DNA of 64,000 bases, taken from Nissolia schottii. Lineage: Eukaryota > Streptophyta > Magnoliopsida > Fabales > Fabaceae. The position numbers and the translations under genes were made by a program. This document shows, piece by piece, positions 10,551 to 20,050 of this stretch. Position 1 is the stretch's first letter. Every line of letters starts with the position of its first letter. A model generated the notes under the pieces. The model searched no databases. It was not told where the DNA came from and saw only the letters and a list, made by a program, of their open reading frames with translations. The DNA lies in assembly GCA_003254905.1 (NCBI GenBank), contig QANU01083368.1:62001-126000 (forward strand), in the 5' to 3' direction.

Positions 10551-12105
10551 ATATATGAAATGAATGGCGCGGTTGATGATGGTGTAATTGATGGATTTTG
10601 TCTGGTCTCAAATGGAGGGTTCAAAGTTAAAACTCTAAACCATCATGCCACTAAGGAAATTGACAATGAAGAGCTTGTAGTTTGTCAGGTTAGTTCAAAG
10701 ATCTTGTTTTTCTTTAGCGGGAATCTGTGCTTTATGCGCAACGCGAGCGAAGGTTGTGAGGAAATTGGTGAGGGGATTTAGAAAATGAGTGATGACAGTT
10801 AAATAATTGTTAGAAAATAGTTGCATGTTACTATTAGTACTTGTAGGAGAAATCGTAGGATATTCGGCATTGTTGGAATCGATCCAAACCACCCAAAAAT
10901 GATGTTATGTGGAGAGTTGAAAGTAGTATAGTTGCCCTGCAATAGTTTTGATTGCTTATAATAATTTCATGATTGTAGCTTAGTATGGCTGAATTTAAAT
11001 CATATGCACTATTCATGAGAAGCACTGTGAAAATAGGAAAAAAGACTATGCTGAATTCATTATTGTTTTAGATTACTTTTGAATATGATGCAAGTTCTCT
11101 TATCGGGAATTTATTTATTCATTTACTTTAGGGTTATACTTGTAGAATTTGGGTCCTATAAGGATCAAGTCCTAGATTATTTCTTTCTTGCCAGTCAAGT
11201 TTTTGAAGTTTCACCGTGCCCTGCGGAGTGAATACTTTTCCAAGAATTGCCCCCTTTTTTTTGTAGGCAAATTCTAAAATTTCTACATAGTAAAGAAGAT
11301 AGAATTAGACAGACTGAGAGTGTGCGTTTGGCAAGGAAAGCGCGTAGATAAAATTAACCTGGAGTGGTTAGTATTGTAATAATTAAGTGTTATTAGGAGT
11401 ATTTGAGATAATAAATGTTAACTTATAAAAAATATATTTAATGTTTCTTTAATCTACTCAAATGACAAATAATTTTGGATAAACTTGTTTGAGAAATGAT
11501 AATAAAAAGTAGACAAAGGGATTATTTAGTACCTGTCAGTTAGTCCAATATTTAATAACAATACAATGTCAAATCGATTTGCAAAGTGTAAAGAAATATA
11601 ATATCAAACCATTGAAATTGTCTTTTCCCATCAACTTAAGCTTTTGAGAGAGATGGTTCTTAAGATGATATCAAAGTCACTATAACCAAGAAGTCAAGGG
11701 TTTCATCCTTTACTTTTGTGAGGAAGCATGTAAAGAGATATAATATGAAACTTTTAAAATCACATTCTCTCGCGTAAGAAATGTTCCAAGAAAATATATG
11801 TGGGGGTATTCTATGAAAAGAGGATATGCTTCTGAGAAGTGATGGTCATTGGTGGGCAGTTCCATAGTATATTTATAAGAAATTTTTATACGTTTATGAA
11901 ATACATTTAATATGTATTTTAGAAGTGTTATTTATCATTAATTTTAATTTATAATACTTAAAAACTAGTATGTAAAAAATTAAGAAATTAATAATGAATA
12001 ATATTTTTAAAATACACATTAAATGTGTTCTGAAGTTTACAAGAATTTCTCCCTGTAGGAGTAAATAATTAAAAAAAAAAAAGTAAGAAAGAAAAGAGAT
12101 AACTT
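10551..12105. other. Intergenic, no supported gene
   Basis: This is AT-rich sequence between the PPR pseudogene and the Kunitz locus. The start (to about 10790) is still less AT-rich and may be further decayed PPR-gene flank. I see no RNA gene or clear transposon end. Confidence 0.45.
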
Positions 12106-12385
12106 GAGTGAAGTGTTTTGGTATTCAATCATCTTTTTTTTAATTCTGGCTGTACAAAGGAGTAAACAACCTCTAAGACGTGGAATTAAAAATGTAAAGA
12201 GAAGAGTAAGATTTGACTAGAATATTCAATTCACCAATAGTCGATAAGATGTTAATATTACTCCCCGAAAAGCACTAGGTATTATTGCGGCGAAAGGCTC
12301 TCCTGAGCCTTAAAAAACTATATATTCCTCCACAAAAAACTCAGGAAAACACACACACAAAATCTCGTGTAACATAAAAATAGAA

Positions 12386-12397
12386 CATGCATGCATG
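12386..12397 (+). promoter_or_regulatory. RY motif (CATGCATGCATG) upstream of Kunitz gene 1
   Basis: The overlapping RY elements lie about 200 bp upstream of the TATA box. RY motifs are bound by B3 factors of the ABI3/FUS3/LEC2 group and drive seed expression in many storage and inhibitor genes. The same block precedes the second Kunitz gene. Seed-specific control is inferred from the motif alone. Confidence 0.55.
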
Positions 12398-12595
12398 TGC
12401 GTGCTTGCTTGTATATATATTAATTTGAGATACGGTAGCTTGACCACTACATAATATATAGCCTTAATTTCAATTCAATGGAGTAGCTAGCTTAAACTTT
12501 TGTGCAACAATAGTAATAATTAATTTACAAGTGTAAATATTACTCAAGCAATAACTAGCTAGGCTGCCTGGCTAGATCCAAATGAATGACATTTG

Positions 12596-12603
12596 TATAA
12601 ATA
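12596..12603 (+). promoter_or_regulatory. TATA box of Kunitz gene 1
   Basis: TATAAATA lies 61 bp upstream of the ATG, inside a block (TGTATAAATAGAGAGGTTAAG) that is identical upstream of the second Kunitz gene. Confidence 0.75.
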
Positions 12604-12656
12604 GAGAGGTTAAGGCATGGGGAGGGGAAGCACAAACACATACAAAATTAAGAAGC

Positions 12657-13313
12657 ATGAAGCCCTCCTCATTGCTCCTCATGTTCTTTGCCTTGACGAC
12701 CACGCTACCGTTAACCTTGGCATTTGATGGTTCAGTGAGAGACACAGATGGGAACCTCATTTCTCCCAACCATACCTACTATATTTTGCCAGTTAATATT
12801 TCATTCGGAGCTTATGCGGTCTCTAATGCCGGTGGAGCTAAATTGGGGAAAACTGAGAACTCAAATTGTTTAGCAAATGTGGTGCTCGATAAGCTGAAGG
12901 TGAACAAAGGCCTGCCGGTGAGACTCACAAATGAGCGCGGCGCCGATAGGCCAATCACTGCAGCGGAACCAACAAGCATCGAATTCGCGGTGGCGGCCTC
13001 CGGGTCGTGTGCTTCGTCCACCAAGTGGGTGGCGGTTACAGACTACGATTCCGCCAATTCAACAGCATGGGTGGGTGTTGGAGGTGCTCAAGACCATCCT
13101 GGCATGTCCATCCTTGACGGTTATTTTATGGCCTGGTTTGTCGGACCACCGGAAGATCATGTGTACTACCTTGACTTCATTTCCAGCTACGCTCCTGAGG
13201 GCATTTTGAACGTTGTTGCCGTTGCTGACTCGTCTGGATGGCGTTTGGCTGCCTGGGACAATGGCGATATGAGCCTCTTTTTTGGCCATTTTCAGTTCGT
13301 TAAAGTTGACTAG
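12657..13313 (+). CDS. Kunitz-type (STI/beta-trefoil) inhibitor-like protein 1
   Basis: This is a single-exon gene of 218 residues. The ATG was chosen because it directly precedes a signal peptide (MKPSSLLLMFFALTTTLPLTLA). The mature protein begins FDGSVRDTDGN, the Kunitz family's opening signature, followed by YYILPV. The first conserved disulfide pair appears present (NSNCLANVV and SGSCASSTKW), but both cysteines of the second pair are missing, so this is a one-disulfide type. At the position of the classical reactive loop (S-P-Y-R-I-R-F in soybean inhibitor) it reads EPTSIEF, giving Ser at P1 instead of Arg/Lys. NHT and NIS are possible glycosylation sites. Trypsin inhibition is therefore doubtful; another protease target, a storage role or another defence role is possible. 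It is the tandem partner of the gene at 18597. Confidence 0.9.
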   Translation: MKPSSLLLMFFALTTTLPLTLAFDGSVRDTDGNLISPNHTYYILPVNISFGAYAVSNAGGAKLGKTENSNCLANVVLDKLKVNKGLPVRLTNERGADRPITAAEPTSIEFAVAASGSCASSTKWVAVTDYDSANSTAWVGVGGAQDHPGMSILDGYFMAWFVGPPEDHVYYLDFISSYAPEGILNVVAVADSSGWRLAAWDNGDMSLFFGHFQFVKVD

Positions 13314-13589
13314 CACGCGCGCTCTCTCTCTCTATGCACACACCCCTCCTAACTTTATGAATATAATTGTTGAATTCTCAATACTTTTTTGTATTTCAAA
13401 TTTTATTTCTCTCTTTTTTATTTATTTTTATATATATAAATATAAAGTATTAATGAATAAGTGTGTGTATAGATATGTATGTATGTATATGCAAGCTTGT
13501 CGCAAGGATGATGTATTTAATGATAGTACTTACCTGATCTTGTGATGCATATTGTACACTTAAAATATTTACCTTTTATACGTCTGCAT

Positions 13590-14190
13590 TTCATTTTTGT
13601 TTTCTCTCTTTTCTTTTCCATTTTCACTTACAATATTCTACCTTGTTTTTTCTTCTTTTCTTCGCCACTCTCTCTTCATTTTTTTTCTTCTTCGTTTTTT
13701 ATTCTTTGTAAGACATTATGACTTTCAGAATTCTCATTTTTGTTTCTGTCATACTTTTGTTTTTAGGTGTTCAAAAGTTTGTGTAAATGAGAACTAAAGT
13801 TTTATTCTTCGTATTCATTTTTGTTTCTGTCGTACTTTTTGTTTTTAGTGTTCAAAAGTTTGTAAAAAAGTTTGTGTATGTGAATGCTAAAATTTTCTTT
13901 TTCGTATTCATTTTTGTTTTTGTTTCCGTCATATTTTTTGTTTGTGTTTAAAAATTTATGTATGTTTGTAAAAAAGTTTGTGCATTAATTCTTGTTCAAA
14001 AATTTGTGTATATAAGCACTAAAGTTTTTTCTTCATATTTATTTTCATTTTCATTTTCGTCATTTTTTTTGTTTATGGTTGGTCAACAATTTGTATATGT
14101 GAGCACTAAAGTTATGTATTTATTTTTGTTTCTTTTTATTGAAAAATTTGTGTACGTAAGTTTAAAAGTTTGTCTATCTGTTATAAAATA
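13590..14190. repeat. Degenerate T-rich minisatellite, ~80-100 bp unit
   Basis: A pyrimidine-rich unit of the form GTTTCTGTC-TACTTTTTGTTTTTAG-GTTCAAAAGTTTGTG recurs with decay at about 13745, 13825, 13925 and 13995-14090. It lies downstream of Kunitz gene 1. Open frames across it are low-complexity and not credible genes. Confidence 0.55.
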
Positions 14191-14409
14191 TTTATGTATG
14201 ATAAAAAATGAGTCTAGGATGAGTAAAACTAAAAGAGACCAAATTACTTGTGCAGGTTATAAGGGATAGGTCAGAGTTCACATAAACCCACCCTATCCCT
14301 ATTTGCGCCCCCATATATATAATTACAAGTTGTTCGATTTATGGAAGCTTTAACTACCGATAAAAGCAGCATTCTTAGTGGAATATATCTTCCACCTTGA
14401 ATAAAAGAG

Positions 14410-14450
14410 AATATATATATATATACATACATATATATATATATATATAA
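14410..14450. repeat. TA microsatellite
   Basis: An alternating TA tract, broken by a short ACATAC, sits at the boundary between duplication units A and B. Confidence 0.9.
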
Positions 14451-14489
14451 TTCTAGTGAAGTGTTTTTGGTATTTAATATTTTTTTTTA

Positions 14490-14890
14490 AGTAAAGATAA
14501 AATTTGGTTTCTATCAAACTATTGATAGGTCAATTTGGCTAATGAAAAATAAAAATTAAGTTAGCTCTTGTCAATTTTAAATATGGGTCAAGTTAATTTA
14601 TTTATTCTTAGTAATATTTTATAAATACAGTTAAATACATTTTTTTAATGCAGTTAAATGCTTGATGTGTTTAATATTTTAATTATACTTCTAAAAATGA
14701 ATTTAAACGTGTTAATGAAGTGTGAATAATATAAAGGGAATAACTTGACCCACATTTAAAAATGACGAAGATTAAGTTGAACCTTATTTTTTGTTATGGA
14801 TGAAATTAGTCCATAAATAATTTGATAAAGACCAAATTGACTCATAAATAATTTGACAATGATCAAATTGGGCCTATACTCATTTTTTTT
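14490..14890. mobile_element. Foldback element (long imperfect inverted repeats)
   Basis: The left arm (phrases GGTTTCTATCAAACTATTGA and ATATGGGTCAAGTTAATTTA) pairs with the reverse complement of the right arm (GGTCTTTATCAAATTATTTA and AAATGTGGGTCAAGTTATT). Each arm is about 100-150 bp with many mismatches, around an AT-rich centre. It encodes nothing. The exact ends and any target duplication are not clear. Confidence 0.6.
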
Positions 14891-14902
14891 TATATTCTAA
14901 CA

Positions 14903-14954
<52 letters not shown>
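14903..14954. repeat. TG and TA microsatellites at the edge of an assembly gap
   Basis: A (TG)n tract is followed directly by a (TA)n tract that runs into 269 Ns (14955-15223). Open frames through the gap are artefacts. Confidence 0.95.
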
Positions 14955-15223
14955 NNNNNNNNNNNNNNNNNNNNNNNNNNNNNNNNNNNNNNNNNNNNNN
15001 NNNNNNNNNNNNNNNNNNNNNNNNNNNNNNNNNNNNNNNNNNNNNNNNNNNNNNNNNNNNNNNNNNNNNNNNNNNNNNNNNNNNNNNNNNNNNNNNNNNN
15101 NNNNNNNNNNNNNNNNNNNNNNNNNNNNNNNNNNNNNNNNNNNNNNNNNNNNNNNNNNNNNNNNNNNNNNNNNNNNNNNNNNNNNNNNNNNNNNNNNNNN
15201 NNNNNNNNNNNNNNNNNNNNNNN

Positions 15224-16670
15224 AAAAAAAAAAAAACATGGCTATGACCTATAAAAGATGACCTTTAATCTATGAAGTCATTTTTTGTGAAAAATAAAAG
15301 GTCTTAGACTTTGGAAATTGCAATTTATTAAAAATCATTTTTGAGTAAAAGTTCAAGATGCATTCGAAAAATGCATATTAACGATAATTTTTTTTTAACA
15401 AAAATACATGACTATAGCCTATAAAAGTTGATTATTAATATAAAAATTCATTTTTAGTAAAAAGTAGAAGTTCATAGGCTTTAGAAATTTTAATTTGGAG
15501 AAAATCATTTTTGAGTGAAAATCAAAGACCGTCGAAAAATGCATATTCACAATAAGCTTTATTTTTCTCGGAAAAGACAAGCCTATAGTCTATGGATGTA
15601 GACCATTATAATAAGAAGTCGTTTTTAGTGAAAAACTGATGATCATAGGCTACGAAAAATTGCAATTTACCGAAAATCAATTTTAAGTGTAAACTCAATG
15701 CTATATATCCTACGAAAAATGTTTATCAACAATAAACTTTGTTTTTCATGAAAAAAAAAACCATGACTATGGCCTATGAATGTTGACAATTGATCAAAGA
15801 AGTCATTTTTAGTCAAATGTAGAAAGTCAAAGGCTATTGAAATTGCATATTGGCGAAAATCATTTTTAGTCATAAAAATTCATTGTTATAATGCATATTA
15901 ATGATAAAGTTAATTTTTAACAAAGAAGACAAGGTTATAACATATGAAAAAAGACAATTAATTTAAGAAGTCATTTTTGGTGAAAAATAAAAAGTTATAG
16001 GTTGTATAAATTTTAATTTGCTGAAAATCATTTTTGAGTTATAATCCAAGGCTATATAGCCTACAAAAAATACATATTACCTATAAACTTTGTTTTTCTT
16101 GAAAAAGACATGGGTATAACCTATTAATAGATGACCATTAATCTAAGAAGTTGTATTTAGTGAAAAATAGAAGGTCATAGACTATGATAATTACAATTTA
16201 CCAAAAATCATTTTGATGGAAAGCCTACAAAAAGTGCATGCTAACGATAAACTATATGTTTTTCACAAAAAAGACATGGTAATAGCCTATGACTGAGGAT
16301 CATTAATCTAAAAAGTCATTTATAGTAAAAATAGTTGGTCGTAGGCTACTAAAATTGTAATTTTAACATTAAATTTTTTTTTTATGAAAATGACATGGTT
16401 ATAACCTATGAAAGATGATCATTAATCTAAGAAGTCATTTTTAGAGAATAATAGAAGGTCATACGTTACGAAAATTGTAATTTACCGAAAATTATTTTTT
16501 AGTCAAAATCCATTGCTATAGTGCATATTAACAATAAAGTTCATTTATAAAATAAGAAGACAAGACTATAGTTTATGAAAAATGGTCATTAATCTAAAAA
16601 GTTGTTTATAATTAAAAAAAATAGAAGATTCTAGGTTACAGAAATTTTAATTTAGCGAAAGTCATTATAC
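15224..16670. repeat. ~170-bp tandem satellite, about 8-9 diverged copies
   Basis: A phrase of the form GACATGG-TATAGCCTATGAAAGATGACCATTAATCTAAGAAGTCATTTTTAG recurs at about 15236, 15406, 15578, 15762, 15929, 16107, 16275, 16392 and 16560. Steps are therefore 167-184 bases, with one short step of ~117. Within each unit the order is conserved: a CATAGGCTATGAAAATTG phrase, then AATCATTTTTGAGT, then a GCATATTAACGATAA phrase. The array begins at the gap, so its left part is missing. Copies differ substantially, indicating an old, uncorrected array. Confidence 0.85.
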
Positions 16671-17089
16671 ACAAGAGTAAGCAACCTCAAAGAGGTGGAG
16701 GAATTAAAAATATAAGAGAAGAGTAATATATACTCCTATCCATTTATAGGAGTATCTGACTATAATATTCAATTTGCTAACAAATCTTATAGATCCTCTA
16801 GAGTGAAATTGAATTTCATTTTATTGTACTTGATAAATTTAAGAATCGTTAATAAAATTTATAAAATAGAAGGTAAAATTCATTTTTATTTTATTAACTT
16901 AATAATAAAATCTTTTGCTTGATCTTTTAAGAGATTTTACTTTAAAGATCATCCCTCGTATGTGACCACTTCATATGTTGCATGAAGTACGGCCTTAATA
17001 TTGACCCAGAAGCACCTCACATTATTGCGGCTGAAGGCTCTCTTAATTAAAGTCTTAAAACTATTCCTCCTTGAGGAACTCGTGAATAT

Positions 17090-17412
17090 ATTTACTTGCA
17101 AACAAGTTCAAGAATTCAAGGTGCTAAAAGGCACAACGATAACATTACGTTACGGTGCTTTCTTAGCTATTTTATGGGGACAAATATCTTATGATATTTA
17201 ATTTGATTATTTTTAATAATTTTTATAATTAAATTCATTAAGTTTTGTTATTATTTTATGATTTAATATATATGATATATTGATAAATTATATGATCTAA
17301 TATAATAAATTAATACTTTTTAACATAATATTTATATAGAAATACATAGGGTAGCTAATAAACCACTGCCTTTTAGCACCCTTGAATTCTTGAACTTATT
17401 TGCAAGTAAGCT
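17090..17412. mobile_element. MITE with ~45-bp terminal inverted repeats
   Basis: The left end (ACTTGCAAACAAGTTCAAGA, continuing ATTCAAGGTGCTAAAAGGCA) is matched in reverse complement by the right end (ACTTGCAAATAAGTTCAAGA and on). TGAATAT flanks both sides (17083-17089 and 17413-17419), a likely 7-9-bp target duplication. The 323-bp element has an AT-rich core and no coding capacity. It lies in the upstream region of Kunitz gene 2 and is absent from the matching place in unit A. Confidence 0.75.
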
Positions 17413-17970
17413 TGAATATTAACCATCATCAAACAAAATAAGATTGTGTTTATTGTGGAGTAGTAAATTACTCTCCAGGAGGAGGAGATTATAAGTACAA
17501 ATTAAGTATTTTATTTATTTATTATTAATTTTTTTAAAGGAGGGAGGGTAGTTTATAAAACATATTCTCTCGTCTAACATGTTAAATAACATGTTCAAGA
17601 CTAATCTCTTATTGTAAGATTAAGTGCTAAAACAGTGACCCTTTCTAAGATCGAACCAAAGATCATGCGCGCTTAAGGGATACTCAAAGTCCCTTTCACT
17701 AACTAGAGCAACACCTTAATTAGTGGGGGGGGGGGTGTTTTTATATATATAAATTAAAGTTGACATGAAATAAACAAAAATAAACTTTGAGCGAAAATTA
17801 AAAATATAATTACCATATAAAAAAACACATGATTAATAAACACGCACGCATCAATACTAAAATGGTACTAACTAAAAAGATTGTTAATGATTTATTTGTG
17901 GTTAATTAATTAATAGTAAGGCAGGGGATAGAATTGACAAACCGTCGTAGATACATTCATAAAAGTAGAA

Positions 17971-17982
17971 CATGCATGCATG
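17971..17982 (+). promoter_or_regulatory. RY motif upstream of Kunitz gene 2
   Basis: The same CATGCATGCATG block as in gene 1, with matching flanks (TAGAACATGCATGCATGTG). Here it is about 510 bp from the TATA box instead of about 200, because a SINE and other sequence lie between. Confidence 0.5.
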
Positions 17983-18007
17983 TGATTGCTTGTAAATATA
18001 TTCATCT

Positions 18008-18143
18008 TTTTTTTTTTAGGGTCGCGCACCTGGCTATGGCGGGTGAGTCTCACTCAGGGGATAACTGCGTTCACAAGGTGTCGAACTCGGGACCTTACTT
18101 AAGCGATACCAAGCCGCTTACCACTTGGACCAACCCTCGTTGG
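18008..18143 (-). mobile_element. tRNA-derived SINE with 18-bp target duplication
   Basis: On the - strand it starts CCAACGAGGGTTGG and has an A box (TGGTCCAAGTGGTAAG) and a B box (GAGTTCGACACC) at tRNA spacing. A short unrelated body follows, ending in an A-rich tail (seen as poly-T at 18008-18017 on the + strand). TTGTAAATATATTCATCT flanks both sides exactly (17990-18007 and 18144-18161). Perfect target copies and intact boxes mean a fairly young insertion. It splits the promoter block shared by the two Kunitz genes. Confidence 0.9.
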
Positions 18144-18495
18144 TTGTAAATATATTCATCTAATTTGAGATAAGCTTGCTTGACCTCTACTTAATTAATT
18201 AGCCGCCTTAATTTCAGTAGACTGGCTAGCTTAAACTTTTGTTCAAGAATACTAACAATCAAAATCAAAATTTTCCAAGTAAAATAAAGATGTAAAACGT
18301 AAAATCATAACACGACCTAAATCGTAGAACGTCCGATCCAAGTGATAATAATGAGATCAATTGACCTACTCTTCAAACTCATAATCAGAATCATAAGAGT
18401 CAAGCTACGATTTAAATTGATATCTTACTGACATGGATCATTGGCAAGATACAAAATGAATGAATTAAGTAGCTCGCTCTCTCATAACTCAATTG

Positions 18496-18503
18496 TATAA
18501 ATA
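18496..18503 (+). promoter_or_regulatory. TATA box of Kunitz gene 2
   Basis: TATAAATA in the same conserved context as gene 1, 101 bp upstream of the ATG. The leader here is about 40 bp longer than in gene 1. Confidence 0.75.
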
Positions 18504-18596
18504 GAGAGGTTAAGCACGGGGAAGGGAAGCACTAGGCTAGCACACAGACAAACTCCAATATAGCTTTGTTATATATTATATATCAATTAAGCTAGC

Positions 18597-19292
18597 ATGA
18601 AGCCCTATGGCTCTTCGTTGCTCCTTATGGTCTTGTTTGCCTTGACCAGCACGGCGCCAATATTATCCGTGGAGTTTGATGGTACAGTGAGGGACACAGA
18701 TGGCAACCTCATATTCCCTAACCATACGTACCATATATTGCCGGTTAACATTTCAGAAGGAGGTTATGAAGTGTCTAATGCAGCAGGTGGAGCTAAACTG
18801 GGGAAAAGTGAGAACTCAAGTTGTTGGGCCAATGTGGTGGTGGACATGGCGAAGGGGAAGAAAGGGCTGGCGGTGAGGCTGACGAATGAGCGGAGCAGCG
18901 AGAGGGCGATCATGACAGGGGAACCAACGCGGATTGAATTCGGGCTGGAGTGTGATGATAAGCCGTGCGCCTCGTCCACCAAGTGGGTTTCTGTTGTGCG
19001 CACAGAGGACATGGAGTACAATTCAACGGCGTTGGTGGGTGTCGGCGGTGCTCAAGACCATCCTGGCATGTTCCTTCTTGACGGCTATTTTACCGCAGGC
19101 TTGTACGGTTTCCCGTCTGATCACATATACAACCTTGCTTTCATTTCCAACTACGCTCCCGAGGGAATTCTGAACGTCGTTGCCGTCGCTGATCAGCCTG
19201 ACGTTCAATCCTCTGGATGGCCTTTGGCTGCTTGGGACAACGGTGATTTGAGTGACTTTTTTCTTCGATTTAAGTTCACTAAGGCTGCCTAG
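18597..19292 (+). CDS. Kunitz-type (STI/beta-trefoil) inhibitor-like protein 2
   Basis: This is a single-exon gene of 231 residues with a signal peptide (MKPYGSSLLLMVLFALTSTA...), then EFDGTVRDTDGN and YHILPV. It is clearly the duplicate of the gene at 12657; both share GVGGAQDHPGM, SNYAPEGILNVVAVAD and WPLAAWDNGDLS-type segments. Differences matter. The reactive-loop site reads EPTRIEF, so P1 is Arg, as in trypsin inhibitors. There are three cysteines (SSCWANV, LECDDKPC) where gene 1 has two. A short insertion (QPDVQS) lies near the C-terminus. The second family disulfide is again missing. It is probably a secreted or vacuolar protease inhibitor; trypsin-type activity is more likely here than for gene 1, but this is inference from one loop residue. 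Confidence 0.9.
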   Translation: MKPYGSSLLLMVLFALTSTAPILSVEFDGTVRDTDGNLIFPNHTYHILPVNISEGGYEVSNAAGGAKLGKSENSSCWANVVVDMAKGKKGLAVRLTNERSSERAIMTGEPTRIEFGLECDDKPCASSTKWVSVVRTEDMEYNSTALVGVGGAQDHPGMFLLDGYFTAGLYGFPSDHIYNLAFISNYAPEGILNVVAVADQPDVQSSGWPLAAWDNGDLSDFFLRFKFTKAA

Positions 19293-19655
19293 ATACGTAC
19301 ATACATAGGCAAGCACGCACTATGAGTGAGATCAACCGTCCGTACGTCTTTCAATATTTATTGTATTTATTTATAGTTTGATCGATCGCTGTCTTCAATA
19401 ATAATTATATATATATATATATATATATAATTATATATACATACCAGATCGATGATGATCTTGTGATTCAGGCATGATCAGTGATCAAATAACTAACTAG
19501 ATTGATGGTATGCGTCTTAATTTTGTGTTGTTTTATTGATTGATTTTGTACTTGGGATTCACCAATGTAATGACTTGTGATCTTAATAAATATACTTTAT
19601 CTCATAATTAAGATATTAAATTAAACTTAATATATACAGGTTTCTACGTACTTCG
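19293..19655. other. 3' flank of Kunitz gene 2
   Basis: The flank contains a TA microsatellite (about 19407-19437) and an AATAAA-type signal near 19585. I see nothing else. Confidence 0.5.
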
Positions 19656-19659
19656 ATAC

Positions 19660-20049
19660 TCATGATCTACGGCTTCTGCACTTGAAATCTTGCCCTCTTT
19701 GCAAAGGGCATCCACTAAAATACTAAATTTTAAGAATAATAATATTAAATTTTGATTGATTTGATTTATAATTGATTGTAATTTATTTTTGGTCGTTGAG
19801 TTTTGGCCGTTAAGTTTTCAGTCGATAAATAGGCTTATCATCTATTGTGAATTGACAACTCATATATACAAACGTACTTTTTCCTATATTTTTCTGTGTC
19901 TCATTTATCTGTTTTTCCACGATGTTTAACACTAAAGGTGTGCAGATTTGGCATATATAATTCCCTTTCGCATCTATAAAATTGCATAGGCCATGAATCA
20001 AGCAACAGAGACAACAGTACTGTTGAATACCTTTCCTGGTCATTCAGAG
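19660..20049 (-). pseudogene. PPR gene fragment (copy 1)
   Basis: On the - strand, MTRKGIQQ and a CCLIHGLCNF motif near 20040-19970 are PPR-like. A second phrase near 19715-19675 (reverse complement of CGGCTTCTGCACTTGAAATC) matches the PPR fragment at 21124. The fragments are out of frame and the block ends at the single N at 20050. Confidence 0.5.
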
Positions 20050-20050
20050 N

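Larger units (their letters stand above)
12106..14453. repeat. First unit (A) of a tandem duplication carrying Kunitz gene 1
   Basis: The left edge reads GAGTGAAGTGTTTTGGTAT and recurs in diverged form at 14454, where unit B begins. Matching blocks then follow in the same order in both units: the GAGTAAACAACCTC block (12157 and 16676), the TATTATTGCGGC-GAAGGCTCTC block (12281 and 17015), the CATGCATG block (12386 and 17971), the TATA box and the coding sequence. Unit A is about 2.3 kb. Confidence 0.7.
14454..19292. repeat. Second unit (B) of the Kunitz tandem duplication, expanded by insertions
   Basis: Unit B repeats the block order of unit A but is about 4.8 kb to the end of the gene. Its first 30 bases match unit A's edge, and homology resumes at 16676 with the GAGTAAGCAACCTC block. 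Everything between (about 14490-16670) has no counterpart in unit A and is therefore a later insertion. A MITE (17090-17412) and a SINE (18008-18143) add further length. Confidence 0.65.

Noticed and set aside
13282-14269. Several Phe/Ser-rich open frames after Kunitz gene 1
   Set aside because: They follow from the T-rich minisatellite.
14880-15261. Open frames of 113-119 codons on both strands
   Set aside because: They run through 269 Ns and microsatellite sequence, so they are not real.
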